Assembly: GCA_903847915.1 (NCBI GenBank)
Contig: CAINEW010000028.1
Span: 1 to 54,009, forward strand
Source of the DNA: an uncultured bacterium
Lineage (GTDB): Bacteria; Patescibacteriota; Minisyncoccia; UBA6257; GWB1-50-10
Reading direction: 5' to 3'
DNA: 54,009 nucleotides
Numbering within the stretch: position 1 is the stretch's first letter; every line of letters starts with the position of its first letter. The translations under genes and the position numbers were made by a program. This document shows positions 17,917-26,018 of this stretch, in pieces. A model generated the notes under the pieces. The model did no database searches. It was not told the origin of the DNA and saw nothing but the letters and a program-made list of their open reading frames with translations.

Positions 17917-18240
17917 ATGACAACGACAATTGTAGTGATATTATCGCTTATTGTGCTCCTCCTTATTATAGGAATAGTGAGAAGTAGCAAGCGAAAAGAA
18001 AACAATCGAAGAGAATTTATGAGTATTTTCAAATTTGATCCAATTACAGCACCAAAAACAAGCCGCGTAAAAAACCAAAATATTGTGTTTCAAACACTAA
18101 AAGGAAAGGCGGAACTTGTTGGAATAGCAAAAAATGCGGATGAATTTGATAAAACTTCTCATGATTTTTCTCTTGCTCGTGAACTTGCTGAAAAATTTGA
18201 TTTCCTTGTTAAGGATTCATACAAGGACTATCTGAAATGA
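17917..18240 (+). CDS. Hypothetical membrane-anchored protein
   Basis: ORF with N-terminal TM; AGAAAGG upstream of ATG; terminator downstream. Confidence 0.6.
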   Translation: MTTTIVVILSLIVLLLIIGIVRSSKRKENNRREFMSIFKFDPITAPKTSRVKNQNIVFQTLKGKAELVGIAKNADEFDKTSHDFSLARELAEKFDFLVKDSYKDYLK

Positions 18241-18246
18241 TTTTTA

Positions 18247-18282
18247 AAAGGAGCTGTATTATATCAGTTCCTTTGTTGTTTT
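18247..18282 (+). terminator. Rho-independent terminator
   Basis: AAAGGAGCTG...CAGTTCCTTTgttgtttt. Confidence 0.65.
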
Positions 18283-18329
18283 AGACGTGATATTGAAAAT
18301 AGTAATACTTTTAGATATAGTAGGGCTAT

Positions 18330-18413
18330 GCGCGGGTGGCGAAACTGGCAGACGCACTACCTTGAGGTGGTAGCGCCCGCAAGGGCTTGCAGGTTCAAAT
18401 CCTGTCCCGCGCA
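18330..18413 (+). tRNA. tRNA-Leu (anticodon GAG), CCA not fully encoded
   Basis: Acceptor GCGCGGG/CCCGCGC, anticodon loop TTGAGGT, long variable arm, T-arm AGGTTCAAATCCT; 3' flank reads A-CAA. Confidence 0.95.
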
Positions 18414-18419
18414 CAATAT

Positions 18420-18452
18420 GAAAAATGATACTTTTATGGTATCATTTTTTTA
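18420..18452 (+). terminator. Terminator downstream of tRNA-Leu
   Basis: AAAAATGATACttttatgGTATCATTTTTTT. Confidence 0.85.
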
Positions 18453-18455
18453 TCT

Positions 18456-18594
18456 CGCGTGGAGAGGATTTGAACGGAGGGGTGGGTCGGAGGGGAAACG
18501 GACGTGTCCCATCCGTGTAGGAAATAACTCAAAACCGAGGGTTGTGAGGGAGCGAGTGAATACAAGCGACGTTCAATTCCTCTCCCGCGCACCA
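18456..18594. repeat. Terminal fold-back element C (tRNA-Leu 3' end)
   Basis: Inverted arm CGCGTGGAGAGGATTTGAAC, core sharing GTGTAGGAAATAACTCAAAACCGAGGGTTGTGAGGGAG with element A, direct tRNA-Leu 3'-end copy at 18571-18594 (21/24). Confidence 0.8.
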
Positions 18595-18642
18595 AATTAA
18601 CTTATAACGAATAACTGATAACTATTAACAAGAAAAAAATAA

Positions 18643-18978
18643 ATGTTATTTTTTAAACAAAAACCGGTTTATATTCTTTGTGGAGTTGCACTCATTTTTA
18701 TTATCGCAAGTGCGGTGGGATTAATTCATTATGGAGGCACAGGCGCACAAACTATTGTACTTCATTTTGATGCAGTGCGCGGAGCGGATCAGTTTGGTGC
18801 TGTAAGCAATCTTTGGGAATTGTTGGGCATAATGGTGTTGATGATGGGTATTAATATTTTTCTTGCACAACAGTTTTTTTACAAGGAACGCCTTATAAGT
18901 TACGGACTTCTCGGCGCGAGTGCCTTTTTCTCTTTTTTGTTTTTTATTGCCTTGATGGTTATCCTTTCGGTGAATTAG
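18643..18978 (+). CDS. Hypothetical membrane protein
   Basis: 111-aa ORF with about three hydrophobic helices. Confidence 0.65.
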   Translation: MLFFKQKPVYILCGVALIFIIASAVGLIHYGGTGAQTIVLHFDAVRGADQFGAVSNLWELLGIMVLMMGINIFLAQQFFYKERLISYGLLGASAFFSFLFFIALMVILSVN

Positions 18979-19020
18979 CGAAATAGCGAGTTTGTAGGAG
19001 AATAGGGTATACTTAAAGCA

Positions 19021-20058
19021 ATGGATACGGCATTTATCACACTTTTAGGGGTTATTTTTCTCTTTGTCGCTGTTCTATGGCTCCTCTTTAAAAAGTCGCC
19101 TCATGAGGCAAATAACACACAAAGTGCGCTTCTTTTGCAACAGCAATTACAAGAACTTTCACGCACGATTGATACAAAATTAAGCGAGGTGAATGTGAAT
19201 GCACAAGTGCAATTTGGCGAGAGCGCGAGAATCATTAAGTCCATCACCGAAGAATTAGTGAAAGTAGGGGAGAGTCAAAAGCAGGTTTCGAGTGTTGCTG
19301 ATCAATTGAAGGGCTTGCAGGATATTTTAAAAAATCCGAAACAGCGAGGGATTTTGGGCGAATATTATCTTGAAACCATTTTGAAAAACGTGTTGCCTCC
19401 GGGCGTCTTTAAATTACAGTATCCGTTTAGCGACGGCACAATTGTGGACGCGGTCGTGATTACGAAAGATGGCATTATTCCCATTGATTCAAAATTCAGT
19501 TTAGAAAATTATAATCGTATTTTGAGTGCGCAAAGTGATACAGAGCGAGAGCGCTACGAGACAGCGTTTACGAATGATCTTAAAACACGCATTGATGAAA
19601 CGGCGAAATACGTAAAACCCGAAGAAGGAACGCTCGCGTTTGCATTTATGTTTATTCCTTCGGAGGCGGTTTACTATGATCTCCTTATCAATCAGGTGGG
19701 TACCTTAAAATCAAATACCGAGAACCTCCTTGAATATGCCCACAATAAAAAGAAGGTGATTATCGTTTCGCCAACCACCTTTCTTGCCTATCTTCAAACC
19801 GTGCTCTATGGACTCAAAGCGTTTCAGATTGAAGAGTCGGCGAAAGAAATTCGTAAGCGCGTGGAAGAATTAGGAAAACATTTGGGAAGTTATGAGGCAT
19901 ATATGAAAAAACTGGGTGGACATTTGGGCACGTCGGTCAGTATGTACAATCAGGCATACAGGGAGTTGGGGAAAATTGATAAAGACGTCTTTCGGATTAC
20001 TGGTGAAGCGATAGATACCGAACCAATACTTTTAGAGATACCACAGGAGGAGGAATAA
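19021..20058 (+). CDS. rmuC: DNA recombination protein RmuC
   Basis: N-terminal TM, coiled coil, RGILGEYYLETILKNVLPPG, DAVVITKDGIIPIDSKF, FMFIPSEAVYYDLL. Confidence 0.92.
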   Translation: MDTAFITLLGVIFLFVAVLWLLFKKSPHEANNTQSALLLQQQLQELSRTIDTKLSEVNVNAQVQFGESARIIKSITEELVKVGESQKQVSSVADQLKGLQDILKNPKQRGILGEYYLETILKNVLPPGVFKLQYPFSDGTIVDAVVITKDGIIPIDSKFSLENYNRILSAQSDTERERYETAFTNDLKTRIDETAKYVKPEEGTLAFAFMFIPSEAVYYDLLINQVGTLKSNTENLLEYAHNKKKVIIVSPTTFLAYLQTVLYGLKAFQIEESAKEIRKRVEELGKHLGSYEAYMKKLGGHLGTSVSMYNQAYRELGKIDKDVFRITGEAIDTEPILLEIPQEEE

Positions 20059-20061
20059 GAT

Positions 20062-21090
20062 ATGAGACAATCTATTTCTATTATCCGTTCCGGTTTTTTT
20101 AGAAAGCTTGTTTTAATTAAAGACGCAATACCGAAACCTCAGAAAAATGAGGTACTTATTAATGTTTCTTTTGTGGGAATAAATTTTGCAGATGTTGTTA
20201 TGTGGCGAGGATTTTATGGCCCTGCCCCAAAACCTCCTTTTGTTCCCGGCTTTGAAGTTTCTGGTATTGTTGGTGCGATTGGTGAAAATGTAAAAAATAT
20301 TAAAGTTGGAGAAAGAGTTTTTGCCTTTACTCGTTTTGGTGGATATACAAGTCATCTTATTGTGCCAGAAAATCAAGTTAGAGTGCTATCAAAAATAGTA
20401 GAACTTCCTGAAGCAGCTGGATTTCCTGCAACGTACGGAACTGCATGGATTGCTCTTAAAAATGTTGCGAGAGTTAAAAATGGAGAAACAATCCTCATAC
20501 ATGCTGTGGCAGGTGGCCTTGGGATTGCATTAGTTCAAATTTCAAAATATTTAGGGCTTAATGTTATTGGTGCTGCGTCTACAGATGAAAAAATTGAATT
20601 CGCAAAAAAACAAGGATTAGATTTTGGAATTAATTATATAAAAAATGACTTTTTGAATATTGTTCTTCAACAAACCAATAATAGAGGTGTGGATATTTGT
20701 ATTGATTCTGTTGGCGGAGCATTACTTGAAAAAAGTTTTAATTCGCTCGCTGTAAGTGGCAGATTAATTGTAGTAGGAGTTGCAGATTTATGGTCAAATA
20801 ATATATGGGGATGGATTAAGGCTGTTTGGAGAATATTAACAATGCATCGTTTTAATATTTTTGAACTTATTGAAAATAATAGATCGGTTATGGGATTACA
20901 ACTTTTAAATTTATGGGACGCTGATGAGAAATTATTAAATATATTTGAAGATGCTATTACACTATTTAATTCAGGAGTTTTAAGACCACAAATTGATCGT
21001 ATTTTTCCATTTGATAAAGTTGAAGATGCATTGCATTATATTGAAGACAGAAAAACAAAAGGGAAGGTATTATTGAGAATTGGAGATTGA
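20062..21090 (+). CDS. Zinc-type alcohol dehydrogenase / quinone oxidoreductase (MDR family)
   Basis: GFEVSGIVGAIGENVK, AVAGGLGIALVQISKYLG, VDICIDSVGG. Confidence 0.88.
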   Translation: MRQSISIIRSGFFRKLVLIKDAIPKPQKNEVLINVSFVGINFADVVMWRGFYGPAPKPPFVPGFEVSGIVGAIGENVKNIKVGERVFAFTRFGGYTSHLIVPENQVRVLSKIVELPEAAGFPATYGTAWIALKNVARVKNGETILIHAVAGGLGIALVQISKYLGLNVIGAASTDEKIEFAKKQGLDFGINYIKNDFLNIVLQQTNNRGVDICIDSVGGALLEKSFNSLAVSGRLIVVGVADLWSNNIWGWIKAVWRILTMHRFNIFELIENNRSVMGLQLLNLWDADEKLLNIFEDAITLFNSGVLRPQIDRIFPFDKVEDALHYIEDRKTKGKVLLRIGD

Positions 21091-21093
21091 TAC

Positions 21094-21122
21094 TTGCATT
21101 TTAAAAGTGAGTATGCTATACT
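21094..21122 (+). promoter_or_regulatory. Promoter for the structured RNA upstream of secA
   Basis: TTGCAT-N17-TATACT. Confidence 0.6.
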
Positions 21123-21128
21123 TATAGG

Positions 21129-21233
21129 GTTGATGAGTATTTTCGTTATCTGTAACACGTAAGTGGCGCAGAAATATAACGAAAACACTTGGTTTCACCT
21201 CTATTTCGCAAGGAATGGAGGTGTTTTCATTTT
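21129..21233 (+). ncRNA. Candidate structured RNA with intrinsic terminator
   Basis: 10-bp stem TTTTCGTTAT/ATAACGAAAA capped by CTG-taa-CAC-GTAA-GTG-gcg-CAG, then terminator CACCTCTATT...AATGGAGGTGTTTTCATTTT. Confidence 0.55.
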
Positions 21234-21262
21234 ATGGAATAATGAGGTATAATAGGAATAAG

Positions 21263-21345
21263 GGCCTTAGGAGCGGTTATGGAATGCGCACTCTTTCAAC
21301 AAAAACAAAAAACCGGAGGTCACCACCATAGCCGCTCTTAGGGCC
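21263..21345 (+). promoter_or_regulatory. Structured secA leader with 20-bp closing stem
   Basis: GGCCTTAGGAGCGGTTATGG pairs with CCATAGCCGCTCTTAGGGCC (17 Watson-Crick, 3 G-U). Confidence 0.7.
21279..21341 (+). CDS. Putative 20-aa leader peptide MECALFQQKQKTGGHHHSRS
   Basis: AGGAG 5 nt before ATG; ORF sits inside the secA leader hairpin. Confidence 0.35.
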   Translation: MECALFQQKQKTGGHHHSRS

Positions 21346-21372
21346 TTTCACTCTTTTTGAGGTTTTTTATTT

Positions 21373-23913
21373 ATGGCATCATTTTTATCTGGATTTTTTG
21401 GAGGAAAAAATGACGAAGCGCGTTTGCGCGGAATCGTTGCGCGTATTAATGCTGAAGAGCCATCATTACAAAACCTTTCGTTGGATGATCTCAAAAAAGA
21501 ATCACTTACACTTTCAGACACTATTAAAAATAAAGGAGACACACGTGAAGCATTAGATAGTGCCCTTCCACGTGCTTTTGCGCTTGCGCGTGAGTCCGCA
21601 CGCCGTACGCTCAATCAACGTCCGTATGACGTGCAATGTATGGGCGGTATTGTGCTCCATGAAGGCGCGATTGCCGAGATGGCAACAGGAGAGGGAAAGA
21701 CGCTCGCGGCGACCCTTCCGGCGTATTTAAATGCGCTTACGGGGAAAGGAGTGCATGTGGTGACGGTGAATGACTACCTTGCGCGGCGTGATGCGGTGTG
21801 GATGGGGCAGATTTATGAGGCACTCGGCATGAGTGTGGCGTGTATCGTGCACGGCACCGCCTTTCGTTATGATCCGCAGTATGCGAACACGACGCTTGAT
21901 GCAGAACGGGATACAACTGGCGTGTTTCACATCGTTCAAGATTTTTTGCGTCCGATAAGTCGTAAAGAAGCGTATGCGTGCGATATCACCTATGGCACTA
22001 ATCATGAATTTGGATTTGATTATTTACGGGATAATTTAGTGACACGGATTCACGATCGCGTGCAACGTCCGCATGCGTATGCGATTGTGGACGAAATTGA
22101 CAGTATTTTAATTGATGAGGCGCGTACGCCGCTCATTATTGCCGCACCCGATGAAGAATCTAGTGAACTTTACAAAACATTTACTCGTATCGCGGAACGA
22201 CTAAAAAAAGAGGAGGATTATTTAGTGGATGAAAAATTGAGAACAGTGACGATTACTGAACAGGGAATTACGCAAGTAGAAAAAATGATGGGGATAGATA
22301 ATTTATTTGCGCCCGGGTATTCTCGCCTCGTTCATTTTTTAAATGAAAGTTTGAAAGCGCATGCGCTTTTTAAACGTGATATACAATACGTGGTTAAAAA
22401 TGGAGAAGTAATTATCGTGGATGAATTCACGGGACGTATGTTGCAGGGACGACGTTATTCGGGAGGATTACATCAGGCGATTGAAGCGAAAGAAGGAGTG
22501 ACGGTTCAAAAAGAAAATCGTACGTACGCGCAAATCACGATTCAAAATTATTTCAGGTTATATGAAAAAATTGCAGGTATGACCGGTACGGCGCAAACGT
22601 CTGCAGAAGAGTTTCATAAAGTATATAACCTTAATGTGGTTTCTATTCCGACTCATCGTCCGAATGCACGTAAAGATTTATCTGATTTAATTTATAAAAA
22701 TAAAGATCAAAAATATAAGGCGATTGTAAAAGATGTGGAAGAGCGACGCGCACAAGGTCAGCCGATTTTGCTTGGTACTACATCTATTAGCAATAATGAG
22801 ACATTATCTGAATATCTTACCCGCGCAAATATTCCTCATGAGGTGCTCAATGCGAAAAATAATGAACGTGAAGGTGCCATTATTGCTCAAGCGGGAAAAC
22901 CGGGGGCGGTCACGGTTGCAACCAATATGGCAGGGCGTGGTGTTGATATTATCCTTGGGGGCAACCCTCCGGTGCCAGAAGACACAGAAAAAGTGAAACG
23001 CGCCGGAGGGCTTCATGTGATGGGCACAGAGCGGCATGAGGCACGCCGTATTGATAATCAGTTGCGCGGACGTGCAGGGCGACAAGGCGATCCGGGTTCC
23101 TCTCAATTTTTCCTTTCGCTGGAAGATGAATTAGTGCGCGTGTTTGGAGGGGATAGGATTAAGAAATTGATGGAGACGATGCATTTTCCCGACGATACGC
23201 CGATTGAGTCGGGATTTGTATCAAAAGCAATTAACCAAGCACAAGGACGCGTGGAGGGAAATAATTTTGATGCGCGTAAACATTTGCTTGATTTTGACGA
23301 CGTGTTAAACAAACAACGCACCGCAATTTATCGCAAACGCAATGAATTTCTTGAATGTGCGGAACGTAATGAAATTCTTCCTACGGTACGAGAAATTCTT
23401 TCTCATTATTTGGGAATTATTGAAGCGCAACCAAAAGAGAGTGAAGGCCTGCCCCAAGAACAAAAAGAGCAGGCGGAAAAAGTGATTGAGACATTGCGCA
23501 CAAAAATTGAAACGCTTCCCGAAACGATTGAACCGGAACGTGCGAGTATGATAGGGGAGCATTTGGTGCGTTTATTAGACACGGTGTGGGTGGAGCATTT
23601 AGAGCATCTTGAGGGATTGAGAGATTCGGTCAATATCCGTGCCTATGCACAACATGAGCCGATTGTGGAATATCGGCGCGAGGCTTATGCACTTTTTAAT
23701 CGTCTTAATTCTACCTTTGAAGCGTTTGTGGTTTCTACTATTTTTCCGATTTTTGAAGCGAATTTGAATGGTGTTCAAAATCAACAAAACAATTCAAATC
23801 CTGTCGCCGTAGTTGATAATACAAAAAATATCGGACGTAATGATCCTTGCTGGTGCGGAGCGAAGAAATCAGATGGAACACCAGTAAAATTTAAGCATTG
23901 TCATGGAAAATAG
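21373..23913 (+). CDS. secA: Preprotein translocase subunit SecA
   Basis: MATGEGKTLAATLP, VDEIDSILIDEARTPLII, GRAGRQGDPGSS, C-terminal SEC-C motif CWCGAKKSDGTPVKFKHCHG. Confidence 0.97.
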   Translation: MASFLSGFFGGKNDEARLRGIVARINAEEPSLQNLSLDDLKKESLTLSDTIKNKGDTREALDSALPRAFALARESARRTLNQRPYDVQCMGGIVLHEGAIAEMATGEGKTLAATLPAYLNALTGKGVHVVTVNDYLARRDAVWMGQIYEALGMSVACIVHGTAFRYDPQYANTTLDAERDTTGVFHIVQDFLRPISRKEAYACDITYGTNHEFGFDYLRDNLVTRIHDRVQRPHAYAIVDEIDSILIDEARTPLIIAAPDEESSELYKTFTRIAERLKKEEDYLVDEKLRTVTITEQGITQVEKMMGIDNLFAPGYSRLVHFLNESLKAHALFKRDIQYVVKNGEVIIVDEFTGRMLQGRRYSGGLHQAIEAKEGVTVQKENRTYAQITIQNYFRLYEKIAGMTGTAQTSAEEFHKVYNLNVVSIPTHRPNARKDLSDLIYKNKDQKYKAIVKDVEERRAQGQPILLGTTSISNNETLSEYLTRANIPHEVLNAKNNEREGAIIAQAGKPGAVTVATNMAGRGVDIILGGNPPVPEDTEKVKRAGGLHVMGTERHEARRIDNQLRGRAGRQGDPGSSQFFLSLEDELVRVFGGDRIKKLMETMHFPDDTPIESGFVSKAINQAQGRVEGNNFDARKHLLDFDDVLNKQRTAIYRKRNEFLECAERNEILPTVREILSHYLGIIEAQPKESEGLPQEQKEQAEKVIETLRTKIETLPETIEPERASMIGEHLVRLLDTVWVEHLEHLEGLRDSVNIRAYAQHEPIVEYRREAYALFNRLNSTFEAFVVSTIFPIFEANLNGVQNQQNNSNPVAVVDNTKNIGRNDPCWCGAKKSDGTPVKFKHCHGK

Positions 23914-24265
23914 AGCTAACAATACAAGCACTAAACTTTCATTCAAGAGCGATAAATTTAAGAAAAATCGAGGTGGTTATTCTCGATGGTTATTGCTAAG
24001 TTGTGAAAGGTGTAAAAACAAACTTATGATTTATCAAAAAGACGGACCAGGGATTCTTAAACGACTTTATCTTGATCGAATTGTTTCTTTAAACAATCCA
24101 AAAGACGACAAAAAACTTGAATGTAAGAAATGTAAAACAGTACTTGGTATTCAGATGGTTTATAAAAAGGAAAGTCGAGCAGCTTATAGATTATTTGCTG
24201 GCGCGATTGAAAAGAAAGTTATTAAAGGTGATAAATTACTAAATGTAAATGGTATTAAAATTTAG
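23903..24265 (+). CDS. Hypothetical zinc-ribbon-like protein
   Basis: CERCKNK and CKKCKTV pairs; overlaps the secA end by 11 nt. Confidence 0.6.
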   Translation: MENRANNTSTKLSFKSDKFKKNRGGYSRWLLLSCERCKNKLMIYQKDGPGILKRLYLDRIVSLNNPKDDKKLECKKCKTVLGIQMVYKKESRAAYRLFAGAIEKKVIKGDKLLNVNGIKI

Positions 24266-24581
24266 GAAAGAAAATAAAGATATTTTTGATGCGATTCTGA
24301 ATGGAGTAAAAAAGATTGAAACACGTGCGGGAACAGCGAAATATGAAAAAGTAAAAGTGAGGGAGAGTATTGTGTTTTCTTGTGGAAAAGAGAGATTTAA
24401 GAAAAAGGTGTTGTCTGTGGAGAAATTTAAAACCATTGAAGCGCTTGTGAAAAAATATAAACCTCTTACTATCAATCCAAATTGTAAAACTCTCAAAGAA
24501 TTGACGGCGATGTATATGAGTTTTCCAAATTATAAAGAAAAGATTAAAAAATATGGATTACTTGCGTTTGAATTGGAATAA
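24249..24581 (+). CDS. ASCH-domain-like protein
   Basis: KENKDIFDAILNGVKKIETRAGTAKYEKVKVRESIVFSCG pattern. Confidence 0.6.
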   Translation: MVLKFRKENKDIFDAILNGVKKIETRAGTAKYEKVKVRESIVFSCGKERFKKKVLSVEKFKTIEALVKKYKPLTINPNCKTLKELTAMYMSFPNYKEKIKKYGLLAFELE

Positions 24582-24596
24582 ATATTAAACGATAAA

Positions 24597-25064
24597 ATGG
24601 ATAAAAGAAATTTACTTACATTTGCTATAGAAAAAATAAAAGAGGAACAACTGAAACTTGAGAGAACTATAGAGGAATTACAAAAACATAAAAAAGATGC
24701 TCCGACCGCAATGGAATCAAATAGCGATCGCACGCGTTATGAATTAGAAGCACAACAAAATAGTTTTCGAGTAATGATTGAAGACTATACTCACGCGATA
24801 ACACAACTTAAATCTCTGGAGATTAACGAACATGATCAGAATGTCATACAACTTGGGTCTTTGATCACTCTTCAAAATAAAGAGCAAATTCTTAAAACAT
24901 ATTTTCTTGTGCCTCAAAGTAAAGGTATTCGTTTTGAATATGAGGGCCGACTTATTATACTTTGCTCTCCTGATACGCCTCTTGGAGGAATGCTTACAGG
25001 AAAAAAGAAGGGAGATGTTATTGAGATTAATAACAATTCTTTTACGGTTGTTGCTTTTGAATAA
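24597..25064 (+). CDS. GreA/GreB-like C-terminal domain protein
   Basis: VIQLGSLITLQ...SPDTPLGGMLTGKKKGDVIEI, preceded by a helical N-terminus. Confidence 0.6.
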   Translation: MDKRNLLTFAIEKIKEEQLKLERTIEELQKHKKDAPTAMESNSDRTRYELEAQQNSFRVMIEDYTHAITQLKSLEINEHDQNVIQLGSLITLQNKEQILKTYFLVPQSKGIRFEYEGRLIILCSPDTPLGGMLTGKKKGDVIEINNNSFTVVAFE

Positions 25065-25115
25065 GAGAAGAGTTAAATTGATTGGAGAAAATTAATCAAC
25101 TTATAAAAGACATTT

Positions 25116-25592
25116 ATGAAAAAATTATTAACACTTTGTGTTATTCATCAATCCCCGAGGGTTTTACTTGCGATGAAAAAGAGGGGATTTGGAACAGGAA
25201 AATGGAATGGGTATGGCGGAAAAGTAAAGGAAGATGAATCTATTCTCGATGCCACAAAAAGAGAGCTTCAGGAAGAATCAGGTATTATTGGGAATGATTT
25301 TGAATTGCTCGGTATTCTTACTTTTCAATTTAAAGACAATCTTGATGAATTACTTGAGATGCATATTTTTCGTCTCAATTCTTTTCAAGGCGAACCACAA
25401 GAAACAGAGGAAATGCGCCCACAATGGTTTTCTCAAGGCGACATTCCTTATAATGAAATGTGGTGTGCTGATCAGTTATGGTTGCCATCTTTTTTGGAAG
25501 GCAAGAAATTCACAGGACATTTTCTTTATGAATCTCACGGCTCTGATATTATCTTAGAACATAAAATTAATTTTACTGATAATCTTATATAA
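25116..25592 (+). CDS. NUDIX hydrolase, MTH1 (8-oxo-dGTP diphosphatase)-like
   Basis: NUDIX box [24 protein letters not shown], plus [23 protein letters not shown] and EEMRPQWF. Confidence 0.88.
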   Translation: [158 protein letters not shown]

Positions 25593-25593
25593 T

Positions 25594-25624
25594 AAAAATC
25601 CCGAAATGATGTCGGGATTTTTTA
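25594..25624. terminator. Bidirectional terminator
   Basis: AAAATCCCGAaatgatgTCGGGATTTTTT. Confidence 0.85.
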
Positions 25625-25625
25625 T

Positions 25626-25943
25626 TTACACTTTTTCTTTTTCGTGAGGAGCATCTTCAAAAATAAAACCAGATCGGTATTGTTTTTGATCATAGCGATA
25701 ATCAATTTGTTTACCTTCAACATAAAACAATGACGGTCGATCAATGCAGAACTTTATTGATTCATGTTCCCATACGATATCATGTTCTTCTTTATTTTCC
25801 ACAAAGGTCAGTCCATAGATTACAGTATCAGATGTGTTTCTATGTGCTCCTATTCTTAAAAAATGATCATCGGGAATGCTATGCTCTTGTTTTGCCTTGC
25901 TTAGTTCTTCTAGTGCTTTTTTGGTAAACGTAATTGTTTCCAT
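25626..25943 (-). CDS. IscA/HesB-fold-like protein lacking the conserved Cys ligands
   Basis: ITFTKKALEELSKAK...LRIGA...YGLTFVENKEEHDIVWEHESIKFCID..SLFYVEGKQIDY..SGFIFEDAP. Confidence 0.55.
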   Translation of the reverse strand: METITFTKKALEELSKAKQEHSIPDDHFLRIGAHRNTSDTVIYGLTFVENKEEHDIVWEHESIKFCIDRPSLFYVEGKQIDYRYDQKQYRSGFIFEDAPHEKEKV

Positions 25944-26018
25944 AAAGTATCCTTTCTTGTTAAATAAAACCTCTTGGAGTATAGATTATTTAATAAAATT
26001 TGTACACTCTATTAACTT

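Noticed and set aside
18328-18600. 90-aa plus-strand ORF in the track
   Set aside because: It runs through tRNA-Leu, its terminator and element C; not a credible protein.
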